Shown here: one piece after another, positions 1-9,535 of the stretch
Position numbering within the stretch: position 1 is the stretch's first letter
Layout of the letters: every line of letters begins with the position of its first letter
Assembly (NCBI RefSeq): GCF_030811455.1
Contig: NZ_JAUSQU010000001.1
Location: forward strand, 5,456,001-5,520,000
Direction: 5' to 3'
Length of the DNA stretch: 64,000 bases
From: Streptosporangium lutulentum
GTDB taxonomy: Bacteria; Actinomycetota; Actinomycetes; Streptosporangiales; Streptosporangiaceae
Program-made: the position numbers and the translations under genes
Notes under the pieces: model-generated
Database searches by the model: none
The model's input: only the letters and a program-made list of their open reading frames with translations
Told to the model about the DNA's origin: nothing

Positions 1-920
1 TCGTTGACGAACAGGCCGATGTGGCCCGCCGCCTCGGGTGGCCGGGTGGACAGATCGACGGCGGTGGTCACCTCGGCGTTGCCGTATCCGAGGAGGCAGA
101 CGTGCAGCGCGGCCAGCAGCGCCTCGAACCGGGTCAGCCCGGGGATCGAGGGATCGGCGGTGAACCGCACCACCCGGCCCTCACCCGCCCTCCGGGATCG
201 CAGCACCCGGCCGAGCACGACGGTCTCGCCCGGGTCGCGCCACCTGGGCTTCCAGAACTCCCTGGCGGCCGGGAGCGCGGCGGCCACCCGGTCGCGTTCG
301 GCCCTGCCGTGGTCGATCTCGGGCAGCGGGGGCGGCGGCTCACCGTTGTAGAAGGCGGCGAGGTCGCGCACCAGGATGTCCTTGGACTGGCCGTCGAAGA
401 CCAGGTGGTGCGCGACGAAGAGGAGCAGGTGCCGGTCCGGGGCGACCTCGAACAGGGTGAACCTGGCCAGCGGGCCCTTCTCCAGGTCGAACCCGCGCAG
501 GATCTCCTCCCGCACGGCCGCGTGCGCGTCCCGCTCCGGCACGTGCGCGCCTTCTCCCGCGTGCGCGCCTTCCCCCGGCGTGTGCGTGTCTTGCCCCGCC
601 TGTGCGTCCCGCTCCGGCGTGTGCGTGCCCTGCTCCGCGTGCGCGTCCCGTGCCGGCGCCCGCCGTACGGGAACCGGGGCGCCGGGCAGCAGCCGCAGCT
701 CGTTGCCCGCCTCCGCCACCACGCTGCCCAGCATCGGATGCCGGTCGACCACCGCCGCGCAGGCCGCCAGCAGCGCCTCGACGTCCAGCTCGCCGTTCAG
801 GTGGACGAGGAGCGGCATGTGGTAGGCGGACCCCGCGCTCGCGTTCTGTTCGGTGACCCACATCCCCTGCTGGGTGAATGTGACCTCCGCTCCCCGCTCG
901 GCGAACGTGGCCTCGGTCAT
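1..920 (-). CDS. free-standing NRPS condensation-domain protein (3' end outside window)
   Basis: The ATG at 918-920 overlaps the stop of the upstream AMP-ligase gene (TGATG), so the two are translationally coupled. The protein starts MTEATFAERGAEVTFTQQGM and has a C1-like TQQGMW motif, a C-domain N-lobe (ACAAVVDRHPMLGSV) and an intact active-site motif HHLVFDGQS, so it should be able to form amide or ester bonds between carrier-bound substrates. Between the first and second core motifs lies an odd low-complexity insert rich in A/H/T/E/G/P (roughly bases 540-665) built from degenerate short repeats. The reading frame runs off the left edge of the window, so length and any C-terminal domain are unknown. 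It resembles the protein at 23894-25246, which has lost the catalytic His. Function as a condensation enzyme for the adjacent NRPS is inferred from context. Confidence 0.85.
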   Translation of the reverse strand, partial: MTEATFAERGAEVTFTQQGMWVTEQNASAGSAYHMPLLVHLNGELDVEALLAACAAVVDRHPMLGSVVAEAGNELRLLPGAPVPVRRAPARDAHAEQGTHTPERDAQAGQDTHTPGEGAHAGEGAHVPERDAHAAVREEILRGFDLEKGPLARFTLFEVAPDRHLLLFVAHHLVFDGQSKDILVRDLAAFYNGEPPPPLPEIDHGRAERDRVAAALPAAREFWKPRWRDPGETVVLGRVLRSRRAGEGRVVRFTADPSIPGLTRFEALLAALHVCLLGYGNAEVTTAVDLSTRPPEAAGHIGLFVN

Positions 921-2539
921 CACGCGTTCTCCGTCGTCTTGCGCAGGGCCCGCTTGTCGACCTTGCCGCCGGCGTTGCGGGGCAGGGCGTCGACCGTGAT
1001 GACGTGCGCGGGCAGCTCGTACGGGGCCAGCCTGTCCTTGAGGAAGATCCGCAACTCCTCGGGCGCGAGGCGGCCCTCGGTGACCAGGGCGACGGAGACG
1101 ACGGTTCCGAGCACGGGGTGCGGAACCCCGAACGCCGCGGCCTCGATCACGGCCGGGTGCTGGTAGACGGCCTCCTCGACGTGGAGCGTGGAGACCTTGT
1201 ACGCGCCGGACTTCACCACGTCGCTCTCGCGGTCGACGAGATAGAGGTAGCCGTCGGCGTCGATGAAGCCGAGGTCGCCCATGCGCACCCAGCCGTTGCG
1301 GAAGGTCCCGCTCTCCGGATCGCCGTAGTAGGCGCGCGGCGCGGCCGGGGACCGCATCCAGACCTCGCCGGTCTCCCCCTGCTCCAGCGGCTCGCCCTCG
1401 GCGGTGGCGATCCTGACCCGTCCCCCGGCCACCGGGCGGCCGACGCTTCCCGGCCGCTCCGGATCGAACATCATGATCGTCTGGGCCGGGGCGGCCTCGG
1501 TGGAGGTGTAGTAGTTGGTGATCGTCGCATTGGGGAAGGCCTTGGTCAGCGCCTGGGCGACGGCCGAGGGCAGGGGCGCGGCGGCCGAGCCGAGGAGCAG
1601 GACGCCCGACAGGTCGTGCCGCTCCCCCACGCCCGCCTTCATCAGCTCGATGGCCATCGCGGGGACGAGGAAGACCGTTCCCGCGCGGTAGGACTCGATC
1701 AGCGCGGCGAAGCGGGCGGGAGTGAAACGCGGCAGCGTCACGACGGCCGGGTGGGCGTCGAGCGCGTTGATCAGCATCGTCTGCCCGGCGTTGGTGCCGA
1801 TCGGGAAGGCGTGGACGAGGTGGGTGGAATGCGCGAACGGGCGGCGTTTGGCACCGCAGCCGTAGGCCAGATTGGCATGAGTGGCCGAGACCCCCTTGGG
1901 ACGGCCCGTGGTGCCGGAGGTGTAGAGGATCTGCGCGAGATCTCCGGGCTCGGGATCTCCGAGACGGCCGGGCACGGGGCCGGAAAGGCCTCTGACCTCG
2001 TCGTCCGCGGCATCTCCGAGCATGAAACTTTCAGGCCGCCCGGGCTCGGCCGTGAGCCCTCCGGACCCGGATCCCGCGAGCCGCTCAGCGCCGGAAACCG
2101 TGGGATCTCCGTCCCCGGGAGCCGCGAAAACAGCCGTCTCGTAGGACGTTTCGGCGTGCAGACCGGCGACCGTCGCGCTCCAGCCGATCTCGGGCACGGT
2201 GAGCCCGCCGGCGTGGATCACTCCGGTCGCGCGGCAGTTTTCCAGCATGAAGCGCAGGTCAGCGGACGCGAGGCGATCCGACAGCGGCACGGCCACGGCT
2301 CCGGACGCCAGGACCCCGCAGAACGCCACGGCGTAGTCCACCCAGTCCGCGCCCCCGAACACCAGGCCCACGCGATCGCCTCTGGTCACACCGCGCGCGA
2401 CCAGGCTGTTCGCGAGCGCGGTGGATCGCTCGTGCCATTGGCGATAGGTGAGCGACGCCGAGCCGTGGACGATCAGCGCGAGCCCGTCGGGGTCGGCGAG
2501 GGCTCGGTCTCTGAGCAATGCGGGGACGGTCAGGTTCAC
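920..2539 (-). CDS. acyl/aryl-AMP ligase (ANL superfamily)
   Basis: About 540 residues covering a full ANL enzyme: P-loop-like A3 motif YTSGTTGRPKG, A5 region NYYTSTEAAPAQ, A7/A8 region (YYGDPES..RMGDLGFIDADGYLYLVDRESDVVKSGAYKVS) and C-terminal lysine motif GGKVDKRAL. It lacks carrier and condensation domains, so it probably adenylates a carboxylic acid and loads a free carrier protein or CoA. The carrier at 9536 is the obvious candidate, which is inference. I prefer the GTG start at 2539, with GGAGG (2548-2552) eight bases upstream. An ATG at 2554 in frame has no ribosome binding site. A Ser/Gly/Pro-rich insert of about 40 residues sits before the A3 motif. It is divergent from the NRPS across a 365-base promoter region and coupled to the condensation gene downstream. 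Confidence 0.88.
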   Translation of the reverse strand: MNLTVPALLRDRALADPDGLALIVHGSASLTYRQWHERSTALANSLVARGVTRGDRVGLVFGGADWVDYAVAFCGVLASGAVAVPLSDRLASADLRFMLENCRATGVIHAGGLTVPEIGWSATVAGLHAETSYETAVFAAPGDGDPTVSGAERLAGSGSGGLTAEPGRPESFMLGDAADDEVRGLSGPVPGRLGDPEPGDLAQILYTSGTTGRPKGVSATHANLAYGCGAKRRPFAHSTHLVHAFPIGTNAGQTMLINALDAHPAVVTLPRFTPARFAALIESYRAGTVFLVPAMAIELMKAGVGERHDLSGVLLLGSAAAPLPSAVAQALTKAFPNATITNYYTSTEAAPAQTIMMFDPERPGSVGRPVAGGRVRIATAEGEPLEQGETGEVWMRSPAAPRAYYGDPESGTFRNGWVRMGDLGFIDADGYLYLVDRESDVVKSGAYKVSTLHVEEAVYQHPAVIEAAAFGVPHPVLGTVVSVALVTEGRLAPEELRIFLKDRLAPYELPAHVITVDALPRNAGGKVDKRALRKTTENA

Positions 2540-2549
2540 CAAGTGAACC
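2533..2549. promoter_or_regulatory. perfect 7-bp inverted repeat over the ligase start codon
   Basis: GGTTCAC and GTGAACC arms flank CAA. The repeat covers the proposed GTG start and part of the GGAGG ribosome binding site of the ligase gene. In mRNA it could hide the start; as DNA it could be an operator. Either role is inference. Confidence 0.4.
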
Positions 2550-2600
2550 TCCATAAAGGTCGGATGTATGCGAGCTTGACGCTTGCGAAATGATCACAGC

Positions 2601-2620
2601 CAAACAGGAAACAACCTTTA
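2601..2620 (-). promoter_or_regulatory. putative ROK-type operator, ligase side of divergent promoter
   Basis: Matches about 15 of 20 positions of the shared motif (minus-strand sense AAAGTTTCYTGTTAGTTTA); the + strand reads CAAACAGGAAACAACCTTTA. It lies 62 bases upstream of the preferred start of the AMP ligase. It is the weakest of the six sites found in this window. Confidence 0.4.
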
Positions 2621-2757
2621 CTATTTTACGCCAAGATTCAGTCTTACATGATCGCCTTGGCCCCGCAAGCCCCTCACGGAGGCGCGAAAGGGCGGCGAAA
2701 TCACTGGTTGGACCACCCTTGCGCCCCCGGCGCGGAGGTGTAACACTAACCCCTCAG

Positions 2758-2781
2758 TGGACTAACTGGAAGGTTTCTTTC
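2758..2781 (-). promoter_or_regulatory. putative ROK-type operator, NRPS side of divergent promoter
   Basis: The + strand reads ACTAACTGGAAGGTTTCTTT within this interval, matching 17 of 24 positions of the reverse complement of the shared operator. It overlaps an inverted repeat, CTGGAA (2766-2771) and TTCCAG (2779-2784). It lies about 125 bases before the NRPS start. The surrounding 2590-2830 stretch is distinctly AT-rich and holds no convincing gene. Confidence 0.55.
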
Positions 2782-2904
2782 CAGAAACAACCCTTCCAAA
2801 TACCTGTTTGATTCGGTGAACACGAGCGCGGAGTTGATCTTCGCGTACCCGGCCTTCGCCTCCACCTCATGAGTACGGGCCCCCGGTCGACGAAGGAGCT
2901 CTGC

Positions 2905-5900
2905 GTGTTCAAACCAGAGACCATTTCTCCCCGCCAGCCGGAGACCGAATACCCACTGTCATACGGTCAGCAGCGGTTGTGGTTTCTTTACCGGTTCGAC
3001 CCGAGCGATTCCAGCTACAACACCTCCTATGTTTACACGTTGAAAGGTCGTCTTGACACGGTCGCGCTGGAGGCCGCGTTCACCGCCGTGGCAGCGCGGC
3101 ACGAGAGCCTGCGCACCCGGTTCCGCGAGGTGGCGGGGGAGCCTCTGGCGGTCGTCGAGCCGCCCTCTCCGGTGACCGTGGAGCGGTTGACGGCCCGGGA
3201 CGAGGAGGAGGCCCTCGCCCTGGTCACCGTGATCACCAACACGGCCTTCGACCTGGCGGCCGCGCCTCCGTTCCGGGTGTCGCTCGTCGAGCTCGGCCCC
3301 GACGAGCACGTGCTCTGCGTCGTCCTGCACCACATCAACGGCGACGGCTGGTCACTGAACGTCCTCCGCTCCGAGGTCGCCGCCCACTACGAGAGCCGGG
3401 GCACCGCGCCGCTGCCCGACCTCCCGCTGCAGTACGGCGAGCACACCCGCCTCCTCCGCTCCTCGGACTCCGAGCTCCGCGAACTCCGCGACCTCCGGTG
3501 GTGGGCCGACCGGCTGGCCGGGGTGCCGCCCCTGGAACTGCCCACCGACCGGCCGCGTCCCGCCCGGCGGACCAGCGAGGGCGGCGTCGTCGACTTCCTG
3601 ATCGACGCCGACCTGGCCGCCGCGATCGGCGCCCTCGGCCGCCGCACGCGCTGCACGCCGTACATGGTGCTGCTCGCCGTCTACCAGGTCCTGCTGTCCC
3701 GGCACACCGGCCAGACCGACTTCTGCGTGGGCACCCCGTCCGCCGGCCGCGGCAGCACCGAGCTCGAAACCATGATCGGCTTCCTCTCGACCACGCTGAC
3801 CCTCCGCTGCGACCTGTCCGGCGATCCCACCTTCGGCGACCTGCTCAAGCGCACCCGCAAGGTCGTGCTGGAAGCGCTCTCCCGGCAGGACGTCCCCTTC
3901 GAGCGCCTCGTGGCCGAACTCGACATGGAACGGGATCTCAGCCGTACCCCGCTGTTCCAGACCCTGTTCGGCTTCCACAACCACGAAGACGGGATCGACC
4001 CCGTGCCCGGGGTCACCGCCGCGCCCTTTCCCAACGGCTGGTCCCAGGCCCGGGTCGACCTGTCGCTGGACATGTACCCCGACGGCGAGGGCCGCCTGTT
4101 CGGCAGCGTCGTCTACAGCGCCGAGCTGTTCGACCGCGAGACCGTGGAGCGGATGGCCGGCCGGTTCAGGGAGCTGCTCGCGGCCGTCGTGGCGGATCCC
4201 GACGTGCCCGTGGGGTCTCTGCGGATGCTGCCGGACGCGGAGCTCGGGCTGCTGGAGCGGTGGAACGAGACAGCGGCCGATCTGCCGGAGATGACGTTCG
4301 CCGACCTGCTGCTCGAACAGGCCGCGGCGACTCCGGACGCGGTGGCGGCGGGCACGCTGACCTACGCCGGGCTGGCCGGGCTGGCCACGGAGTTCGCCGG
4401 GCGGCTGGCCGCCGCGGGGATCGGCCGCGGCTCCCTCGTCGCGATCCGGATGGAACGCGGCACGGACATGCTCGTCGCGCTGCTGGGCGTGGTGATGAGC
4501 GGCGCGGCCTACCTCCCCGTCGACCCCGACTACCCGCCGGCCCGCGTCTCGTACGTGATCGAGGACTCCGGGGCCGCGCTGGTCCTGACCGGCCTGGACG
4601 ACCTCCCCCCGGGAACCGGGGCGCCCGAGCGACCCCGCCCGGACGACACGGCCTACGTGCTCTACACCTCGGGCTCCACCGGGCGGCCCAAGGGCGTGAT
4701 GGTGCCCCACCGCGCGCTGACCAACTTCCTGCTCGCGATGCGGTCACTGGTCGGATCCTCACCGCGGGACGTCTGGCTGGCGCTGACCTCACTGTCGTTC
4801 GACATCTCCGCCCTGGAGCTCTACCTGCCGCTGGTGACGGGCGGCCGGGTCGTCGTCGCCGACGCGGAGACGGCGCGGGACGGCGTACGGCTCGCGCGTC
4901 TGGTCCGGGACGAGGGCGTGACACATGTCCAGGCGACGCCGTCGGGGTGGCGGGTCCTGCTCACCGGGGACCTGCCGCGCGTGGTGGGCCTGACCGGCGG
5001 CGAGCCGCTGCCCCCTCGGCTCGCGCGCGAACTGCGGCCCCGGGTCGACCGGCTCGTCAACGTCTACGGCCCGACCGAGACCACGATCTGGTCCACGGCC
5101 TGGGAGGTCCCGGAGAATCCCGGCGAGGTCGTCATCGGCCGTCCGATCGCCAACACCACCGTCCACGTCCTCGATCCCGCGGGCCGCCCCTGCCCGATCG
5201 GCGTGCCGGGCGAGTTGCTCATCGGCGGCGCGGGAGTCGCCACCGGCTACCTCGGGCGTCCGGCCCTGACCGCCGAACGCTTCCTCCCCGGTCCCGGCGG
5301 CTCGCGGGTATACCGCACGGGAGACCGCGCGCGCCACCGGAACGACGGCACCCTGGAGTTCCTCGGCCGGACCGACAATCAGGTCAAACTCCGGGGTCAT
5401 CGCATCGAGCTCGGCGAGATCGAAGCCGTGCTGGACGCGCATCCCGCCGTACGGCAGGCGGTGGTCGCGGTACGCGGGGACCGGCTGGTGGCCTTCGCCG
5501 TACCGGCCGCGCCTCCGGCGACCTCCGCGAGCACCGCCCCGGCGACCGCCGTCGCCTCCCCCGCCGTCGCCTCCCCCACCGGCGTGACCGCTCCGGCGTC
5601 CCCGGACGGCGCCGGGGCCGCGCGACCGCTCGACGGGCTCAGGGACCACGCCGGGCGTGAGCTGCCCGGCTACATGGTGCCCAGCGTGTTCGTCGAGGTG
5701 GAGACGTTGCCGCTGACCCCGAACGGGAAGATCGACCGCAACGCCCTCCCGGAGGCGAACGAGGTGCCCGCGCGGGACGCGACCCCGCCCCGGACTCCGG
5801 GCGAGCGGCTGGTCGCCCAGGTCTTCGCCGAGGTGCTCGGGGTGACGGGGATCGGGGCACACGACGACTTCTTCGCGCTCGGCGGGCACTCGCTGCTGGC

Positions 5901-8900
5901 CACCATGGTCACCGCGCGGCTCACCGCGCTGACCGGGGTGGAGGTGCCGGTCCGGGAGGTGTTCCTGCGGCCGACGACCGCCGGGCTGGCGGAACTGATC
6001 ATCGGCACGGAAGGCGGCGAACCGGCCGGACCCCGGCCGGAGCCGATCGCCGGCACGGGAATCGGCTCGGGAATCGGCTCGGGAATCGGCTTGGGGATCG
6101 GGGAGACGGACGGACCACGTCCACGGCCGGAGGGAACCGTCCCGCCGCTCTCCCACGGTCAGGAACGGCTCTGGTTCCTCAACCGGCTCGACCCGGAGGA
6201 CGCCTCCTACACCATGTGCCTGGTCCACCGGCTGCGGGGACCGCTGGACCGACGCGCCCTCGGCAGGGCTCTGGACGGCACGGTCGCCCGCCACGAGAGC
6301 CTGCGCACCCGGTTCCCCGAGGTGGACGGCGCGCCGTCCGTGGTCATCGACCCACCGGGGCCCGTGCCGGTCGACGAGGTGACCGCCGCGGACGAGGCGG
6401 AGGCGCTGGAGCGCGTCGCGGCCCTGACCAGCACGCCCTTCGACCTGGCCTCCCGGCCGCCGCTGCGCGTCACCCTGATCGGGATCGCCGAGGACGACCA
6501 CGTCCTGTGTGTCACGATCCACCACATCCTCGGCGACGGCTGGTCGCTCAACATCGTCTTCGACGAGCTGTCGCACCTCTACTCGGACCGGGGCCCGCTG
6601 CCCCCGGTCCCGCTCCAGTTCGGCGACGTCGCCCGCTGGCAGCGCGAGCGCGACACCGGCGACCTGCTCGGCTACTGGCGGGACAGGCTCGCCGACCCCA
6701 CCCCGCTGGACCTGCCGGTCGACCGGCCGCGCACCGCCGGGACCGCCAGGCGAGGCGACGTGGCGACGATCCGGCTGGACGCGGACGAGGCCGCCGCCCT
6801 GGGCCGGTTGGGCAGGGAGCACGGCGCCACGATGTTCATGGTCCTGCTCGCCGCCTACCAGGTGCTCCTGTCCCGGCACACCGGTCAGAGCGACATCCTG
6901 GTCGGGGCGGCCGTCGCCGGCCGGGACCGGGTCCGGCTCGAACCGGTCGTCGGCTACCTCAGCGACACCCTGGTCCTCCGCGGCGACCTGTCGGCCGACC
7001 CCAGCTTCTCCGGCCTGCTCCAGGAGACCCGGATCCGCGTCCTGGACGCCTTCTCCCACCAGGGGGTCCCGTTCGAGGAGCTGGTGACGGCGCTGAGGGT
7101 CGAGCGGGACCTCACCCGCACCCCGCTGTTCCAGACCATGATCATCCTTCACACCCAGGACTCCGGCCGCCCCCGCGACGCCTTCGCCGGGCTGACCACC
7201 ACGGGCTTCGACCACGGCATGCGGCAGGCCAAGCTCGAACTCACGCTGGAGGCCTGGCAGGACGAGCACGGGCTGGTGCTCAACCTCGCCTACGACGCCG
7301 AGCTGTTCGACCGGGCCACGGCCGAGGCGATGGCCGCGCGGTTCCGCCTGCTCCTCACCGCCCTGCCCGGGACCACCGGCGACCGGATCTCCCGGCTGCC
7401 GCTCCGCACCGCAGGCGACGACGCGTTGCTCCTGCGCCTTTCGGAGGGACCCGCGCAACCCGCCGCCCCCGCCGTACCGGACCTGTTCGAGGCGGCCCTG
7501 CGGAACACGCCCGACGCGGTCGCGGTCGAATGCGGGGACGCCACGCTGACCTACGCCGAGCTGGACGCCCGCGCGGACGAGCTGACCGCGCTTCTCCGAT
7601 CGCGGGGCGTCGTACCCGGTGACGTGGTCGGCATCTGCCTGAACCGGTCGCCCGACGCCGTCGCCGCCCTGCTCGCGACCTGGCGGGCGGGGGCGGCCTA
7701 CCTGCCGCTCGACCCGGAGCACCCCGCCGAGCGACTCGCCTTCATGCTCGACGACAGCTCCGCCTCCCTCGTGCTCACCTCCGCGGATCTGGCCGGCCGC
7801 CTGCCCTCCGCCGCCCCTCGTGCGCACACGACCGATTCCCCTTCCGTCCCGCCGGCCGGCGGGACACGGAGCCCGCTGCCCGGCCGGACTCCGGACCCGC
7901 TGCCCGGCACACCGGACCCGGTGGCCGGCGAGGGGACGGCACCGGGCGGTGAGGCCGCATACGTGATCTACACCTCGGGGTCCACCGGCATGCCCAAGGG
8001 TGTCGTGGTCGAGCACCGCAACCTGGCCTCCCGCGTCGCGTGGATGCGCCAGGCGTACGGCCTGCACCCCGGCGACCGGGTGGTCCAGTTCGCGTCGCTC
8101 AGCTTCGACACCCACGCCGAGGAGATCTATCCGGCGCTGGCCGCCGGGGCCCGCCTGCGGCTCCTGCCCGACGGCGGCGTCACCCTGCCCGACCACCTCG
8201 ACCAGGTCACCGTGCTCGATCTGCCCACGGCCTACTGGCACGCCCTGGTCGACGAGATCGACCGGATCGCCTGGCCGCGCACCCTGCGCCTGGTGATCCT
8301 CGGCGGCGAGCAGGTGCAGGAGACCGCGGTGACCCGCTGGCGCGAACGCTTCGGCGATCGGATCCGGCTGGTCAACACCTACGGCCCCACCGAGGCGACG
8401 ATCATCGCCACGGCGGCCGCGCTGGACGGCTCCCCCGGCCGGCAGCCGATCGGCACCCCGATCGGCGACACCCGGGTCCTGGTCCTGGACGGCCACGGTG
8501 AACCCGTGCCGCCGGGAGCGCCGGGCGAACTGTGCGTCGGCGGAGCCGGCGTGGCCCGCGGTTATCTCGGCAGGCCGGAGCTGACCGGCGAACGCTTCCC
8601 CCTCCTGGGGGGCGAACGGATCTACCGGACCGGCGACCGGGCGCGCTGGCGGGCCGACGGACGGCTGGAGTTCCTCGGCCGCGAGGACGGCCAGGTCAAG
8701 GTTCGCGGTTACCGGATCGAGCTCGGCGAGGTGGAGGCACGGCTTCTCGCCCACCCCGGCGTCGGCCAGGCGGCGGTGGCCGTGCACCAGGAGACCCTGG
8801 TCGGCTACGTCGTCGGCTCGGCCGAAGGCGAGGAGCTGTCCAGGCACCTGGCCGGCAGGCTGCCCGCCTACATGGTCCCCGCTCACTGGGTGAGCCTCGA

Positions 8901-9270
8901 CGCCCTGCCGCTGACGCCGAACGGCAAGATCGACCGGGCCGCGCTGCCCGCGCCCGTGGCCGGGACCCGGGCGAAGGTCGCCCCGCGCGGCGACGCCGAG
9001 GAACTGGTCGCCGAGGTCTTCGGCGAGGTGCTGGGGATCGAGGGGATCGGCGCCTTCGACGACTTCTTCGCCCTGGGCGGGCACTCGCTGCTCGCCACCC
9101 GCGTCATCGCCAGGCTCCGTGCCGCCGTCGAGGTGGACGTGCCGATCCGCGCGCTGTTCGCGCGGAGCACCGTGGCCGGGCTCGCGGTCACGGTGGAGGA
9201 GTTGCTCATCGCCGAGCTGTCCGAACTGTCCGACGAAGAGGCCGCCCGCCTCATGGAAACGGGGAGCTGA
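2905..9270 (+). CDS. two-module nonribosomal peptide synthetase (C-A-PCP-C-A-PCP)
   Basis: GTG 2905 is preferred because AAGGAG (2893-2898) sits six bases upstream; an in-frame ATG at 2869 has no ribosome binding site. The protein of about 2121 residues shows C1 (HHINGDG, 142-148), A1 (YTSGSTGRPKG near 586; VYGPTETT; NGKID), PCP1 (GGHSLL, Ser 996), C2 (HHILGDG, 1206-1212), A2 (YTSGSTGMPKG; TYGPTEAT) and PCP2 (Ser 2061). It ends in a short acidic tail, with no epimerase or thioesterase. Reading pocket residues against GrsA gives about DILQLGVIWK for A1, one change from a known glycine code, and DTEDIGTIIK for A2. Acidic residues in the A2 pocket suggest a basic amino acid. Both specificities are hand alignments. 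Ala/Pro-rich and Gly/Ile-rich inserts interrupt A1, A2 and the PCP1-C2 linker. MbtH and a carrier gene follow directly. Confidence 0.95.
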   Translation: MFKPETISPRQPETEYPLSYGQQRLWFLYRFDPSDSSYNTSYVYTLKGRLDTVALEAAFTAVAARHESLRTRFREVAGEPLAVVEPPSPVTVERLTARDEEEALALVTVITNTAFDLAAAPPFRVSLVELGPDEHVLCVVLHHINGDGWSLNVLRSEVAAHYESRGTAPLPDLPLQYGEHTRLLRSSDSELRELRDLRWWADRLAGVPPLELPTDRPRPARRTSEGGVVDFLIDADLAAAIGALGRRTRCTPYMVLLAVYQVLLSRHTGQTDFCVGTPSAGRGSTELETMIGFLSTTLTLRCDLSGDPTFGDLLKRTRKVVLEALSRQDVPFERLVAELDMERDLSRTPLFQTLFGFHNHEDGIDPVPGVTAAPFPNGWSQARVDLSLDMYPDGEGRLFGSVVYSAELFDRETVERMAGRFRELLAAVVADPDVPVGSLRMLPDAELGLLERWNETAADLPEMTFADLLLEQAAATPDAVAAGTLTYAGLAGLATEFAGRLAAAGIGRGSLVAIRMERGTDMLVALLGVVMSGAAYLPVDPDYPPARVSYVIEDSGAALVLTGLDDLPPGTGAPERPRPDDTAYVLYTSGSTGRPKGVMVPHRALTNFLLAMRSLVGSSPRDVWLALTSLSFDISALELYLPLVTGGRVVVADAETARDGVRLARLVRDEGVTHVQATPSGWRVLLTGDLPRVVGLTGGEPLPPRLARELRPRVDRLVNVYGPTETTIWSTAWEVPENPGEVVIGRPIANTTVHVLDPAGRPCPIGVPGELLIGGAGVATGYLGRPALTAERFLPGPGGSRVYRTGDRARHRNDGTLEFLGRTDNQVKLRGHRIELGEIEAVLDAHPAVRQAVVAVRGDRLVAFAVPAAPPATSASTAPATAVASPAVASPTGVTAPASPDGAGAARPLDGLRDHAGRELPGYMVPSVFVEVETLPLTPNGKIDRNALPEANEVPARDATPPRTPGERLVAQVFAEVLGVTGIGAHDDFFALGGHSLLATMVTARLTALTGVEVPVREVFLRPTTAGLAELIIGTEGGEPAGPRPEPIAGTGIGSGIGSGIGLGIGETDGPRPRPEGTVPPLSHGQERLWFLNRLDPEDASYTMCLVHRLRGPLDRRALGRALDGTVARHESLRTRFPEVDGAPSVVIDPPGPVPVDEVTAADEAEALERVAALTSTPFDLASRPPLRVTLIGIAEDDHVLCVTIHHILGDGWSLNIVFDELSHLYSDRGPLPPVPLQFGDVARWQRERDTGDLLGYWRDRLADPTPLDLPVDRPRTAGTARRGDVATIRLDADEAAALGRLGREHGATMFMVLLAAYQVLLSRHTGQSDILVGAAVAGRDRVRLEPVVGYLSDTLVLRGDLSADPSFSGLLQETRIRVLDAFSHQGVPFEELVTALRVERDLTRTPLFQTMIILHTQDSGRPRDAFAGLTTTGFDHGMRQAKLELTLEAWQDEHGLVLNLAYDAELFDRATAEAMAARFRLLLTALPGTTGDRISRLPLRTAGDDALLLRLSEGPAQPAAPAVPDLFEAALRNTPDAVAVECGDATLTYAELDARADELTALLRSRGVVPGDVVGICLNRSPDAVAALLATWRAGAAYLPLDPEHPAERLAFMLDDSSASLVLTSADLAGRLPSAAPRAHTTDSPSVPPAGGTRSPLPGRTPDPLPGTPDPVAGEGTAPGGEAAYVIYTSGSTGMPKGVVVEHRNLASRVAWMRQAYGLHPGDRVVQFASLSFDTHAEEIYPALAAGARLRLLPDGGVTLPDHLDQVTVLDLPTAYWHALVDEIDRIAWPRTLRLVILGGEQVQETAVTRWRERFGDRIRLVNTYGPTEATIIATAAALDGSPGRQPIGTPIGDTRVLVLDGHGEPVPPGAPGELCVGGAGVARGYLGRPELTGERFPLLGGERIYRTGDRARWRADGRLEFLGREDGQVKVRGYRIELGEVEARLLAHPGVGQAAVAVHQETLVGYVVGSAEGEELSRHLAGRLPAYMVPAHWVSLDALPLTPNGKIDRAALPAPVAGTRAKVAPRGDAEELVAEVFGEVLGIEGIGAFDDFFALGGHSLLATRVIARLRAAVEVDVPIRALFARSTVAGLAVTVEELLIAELSELSDEEAARLMETGS
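6055..6105 (+). repeat. 12-bp direct repeats in the PCP1-C2 linker
   Basis: Tandem copies of GGAATCGGCTCG, slightly decayed, encode a Gly-Ile-Gly-Ser linker between the first carrier domain and the second condensation domain. This is a slippage-prone minisatellite inside the NRPS gene. Confidence 0.7.
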
Positions 9271-9272
9271 GA

Positions 9273-9479
9273 TTGGGTTACCGCGTCGTGGTCAACCACG
9301 AGGAACAGTATTCGATCTGGCCCGAGGGCCAGGACATTCCCGACGGCTGGCGGGCCGACGGTTTCTCCGGTGGCAAGGAGGAGTGCCTGGCCCACATCGA
9401 CCAGGTCTGGACCGACATGCGCCCGCTCAGCGTCAGGAGGGCCGCGGCGGAGTCCGGCCCGGAGGTCGAAGGTGTCTGA
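9273..9479 (+). CDS. MbtH-like adenylation-domain partner
   Basis: A 68-residue protein starting at TTG 9273, six bases after GGGGAG (9261-9266) and two bases after the NRPS stop. It carries the MbtH signature: NHEEQYSIWP near the N-terminus, then PDGW and CLAHIDQVWTDMRPLSVR. MbtH proteins bind the adenylation core domain and are often needed for its solubility or activity, so this one should serve A1 and/or A2 of the NRPS. The TTG start would be missed by ATG-only gene calling. Its position as the second gene of the NRPS operon is typical. Confidence 0.95.
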   Translation: MGYRVVVNHEEQYSIWPEGQDIPDGWRADGFSGGKEECLAHIDQVWTDMRPLSVRRAAAESGPEVEGV

Positions 9480-9535
9480 CGGACGGATCCGGATCTCGGC
9501 GAACGGTGATCGGAACGACGCGAGAGGGGCTCGAA

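Noticed and set aside
4789..9084. Very long minus-strand open frame opposite the NRPS
   Set aside because: Shadow of strong G/C third-position bias; the translation is Gly/Arg/Val-rich without domains, while the + frame has every NRPS motif.
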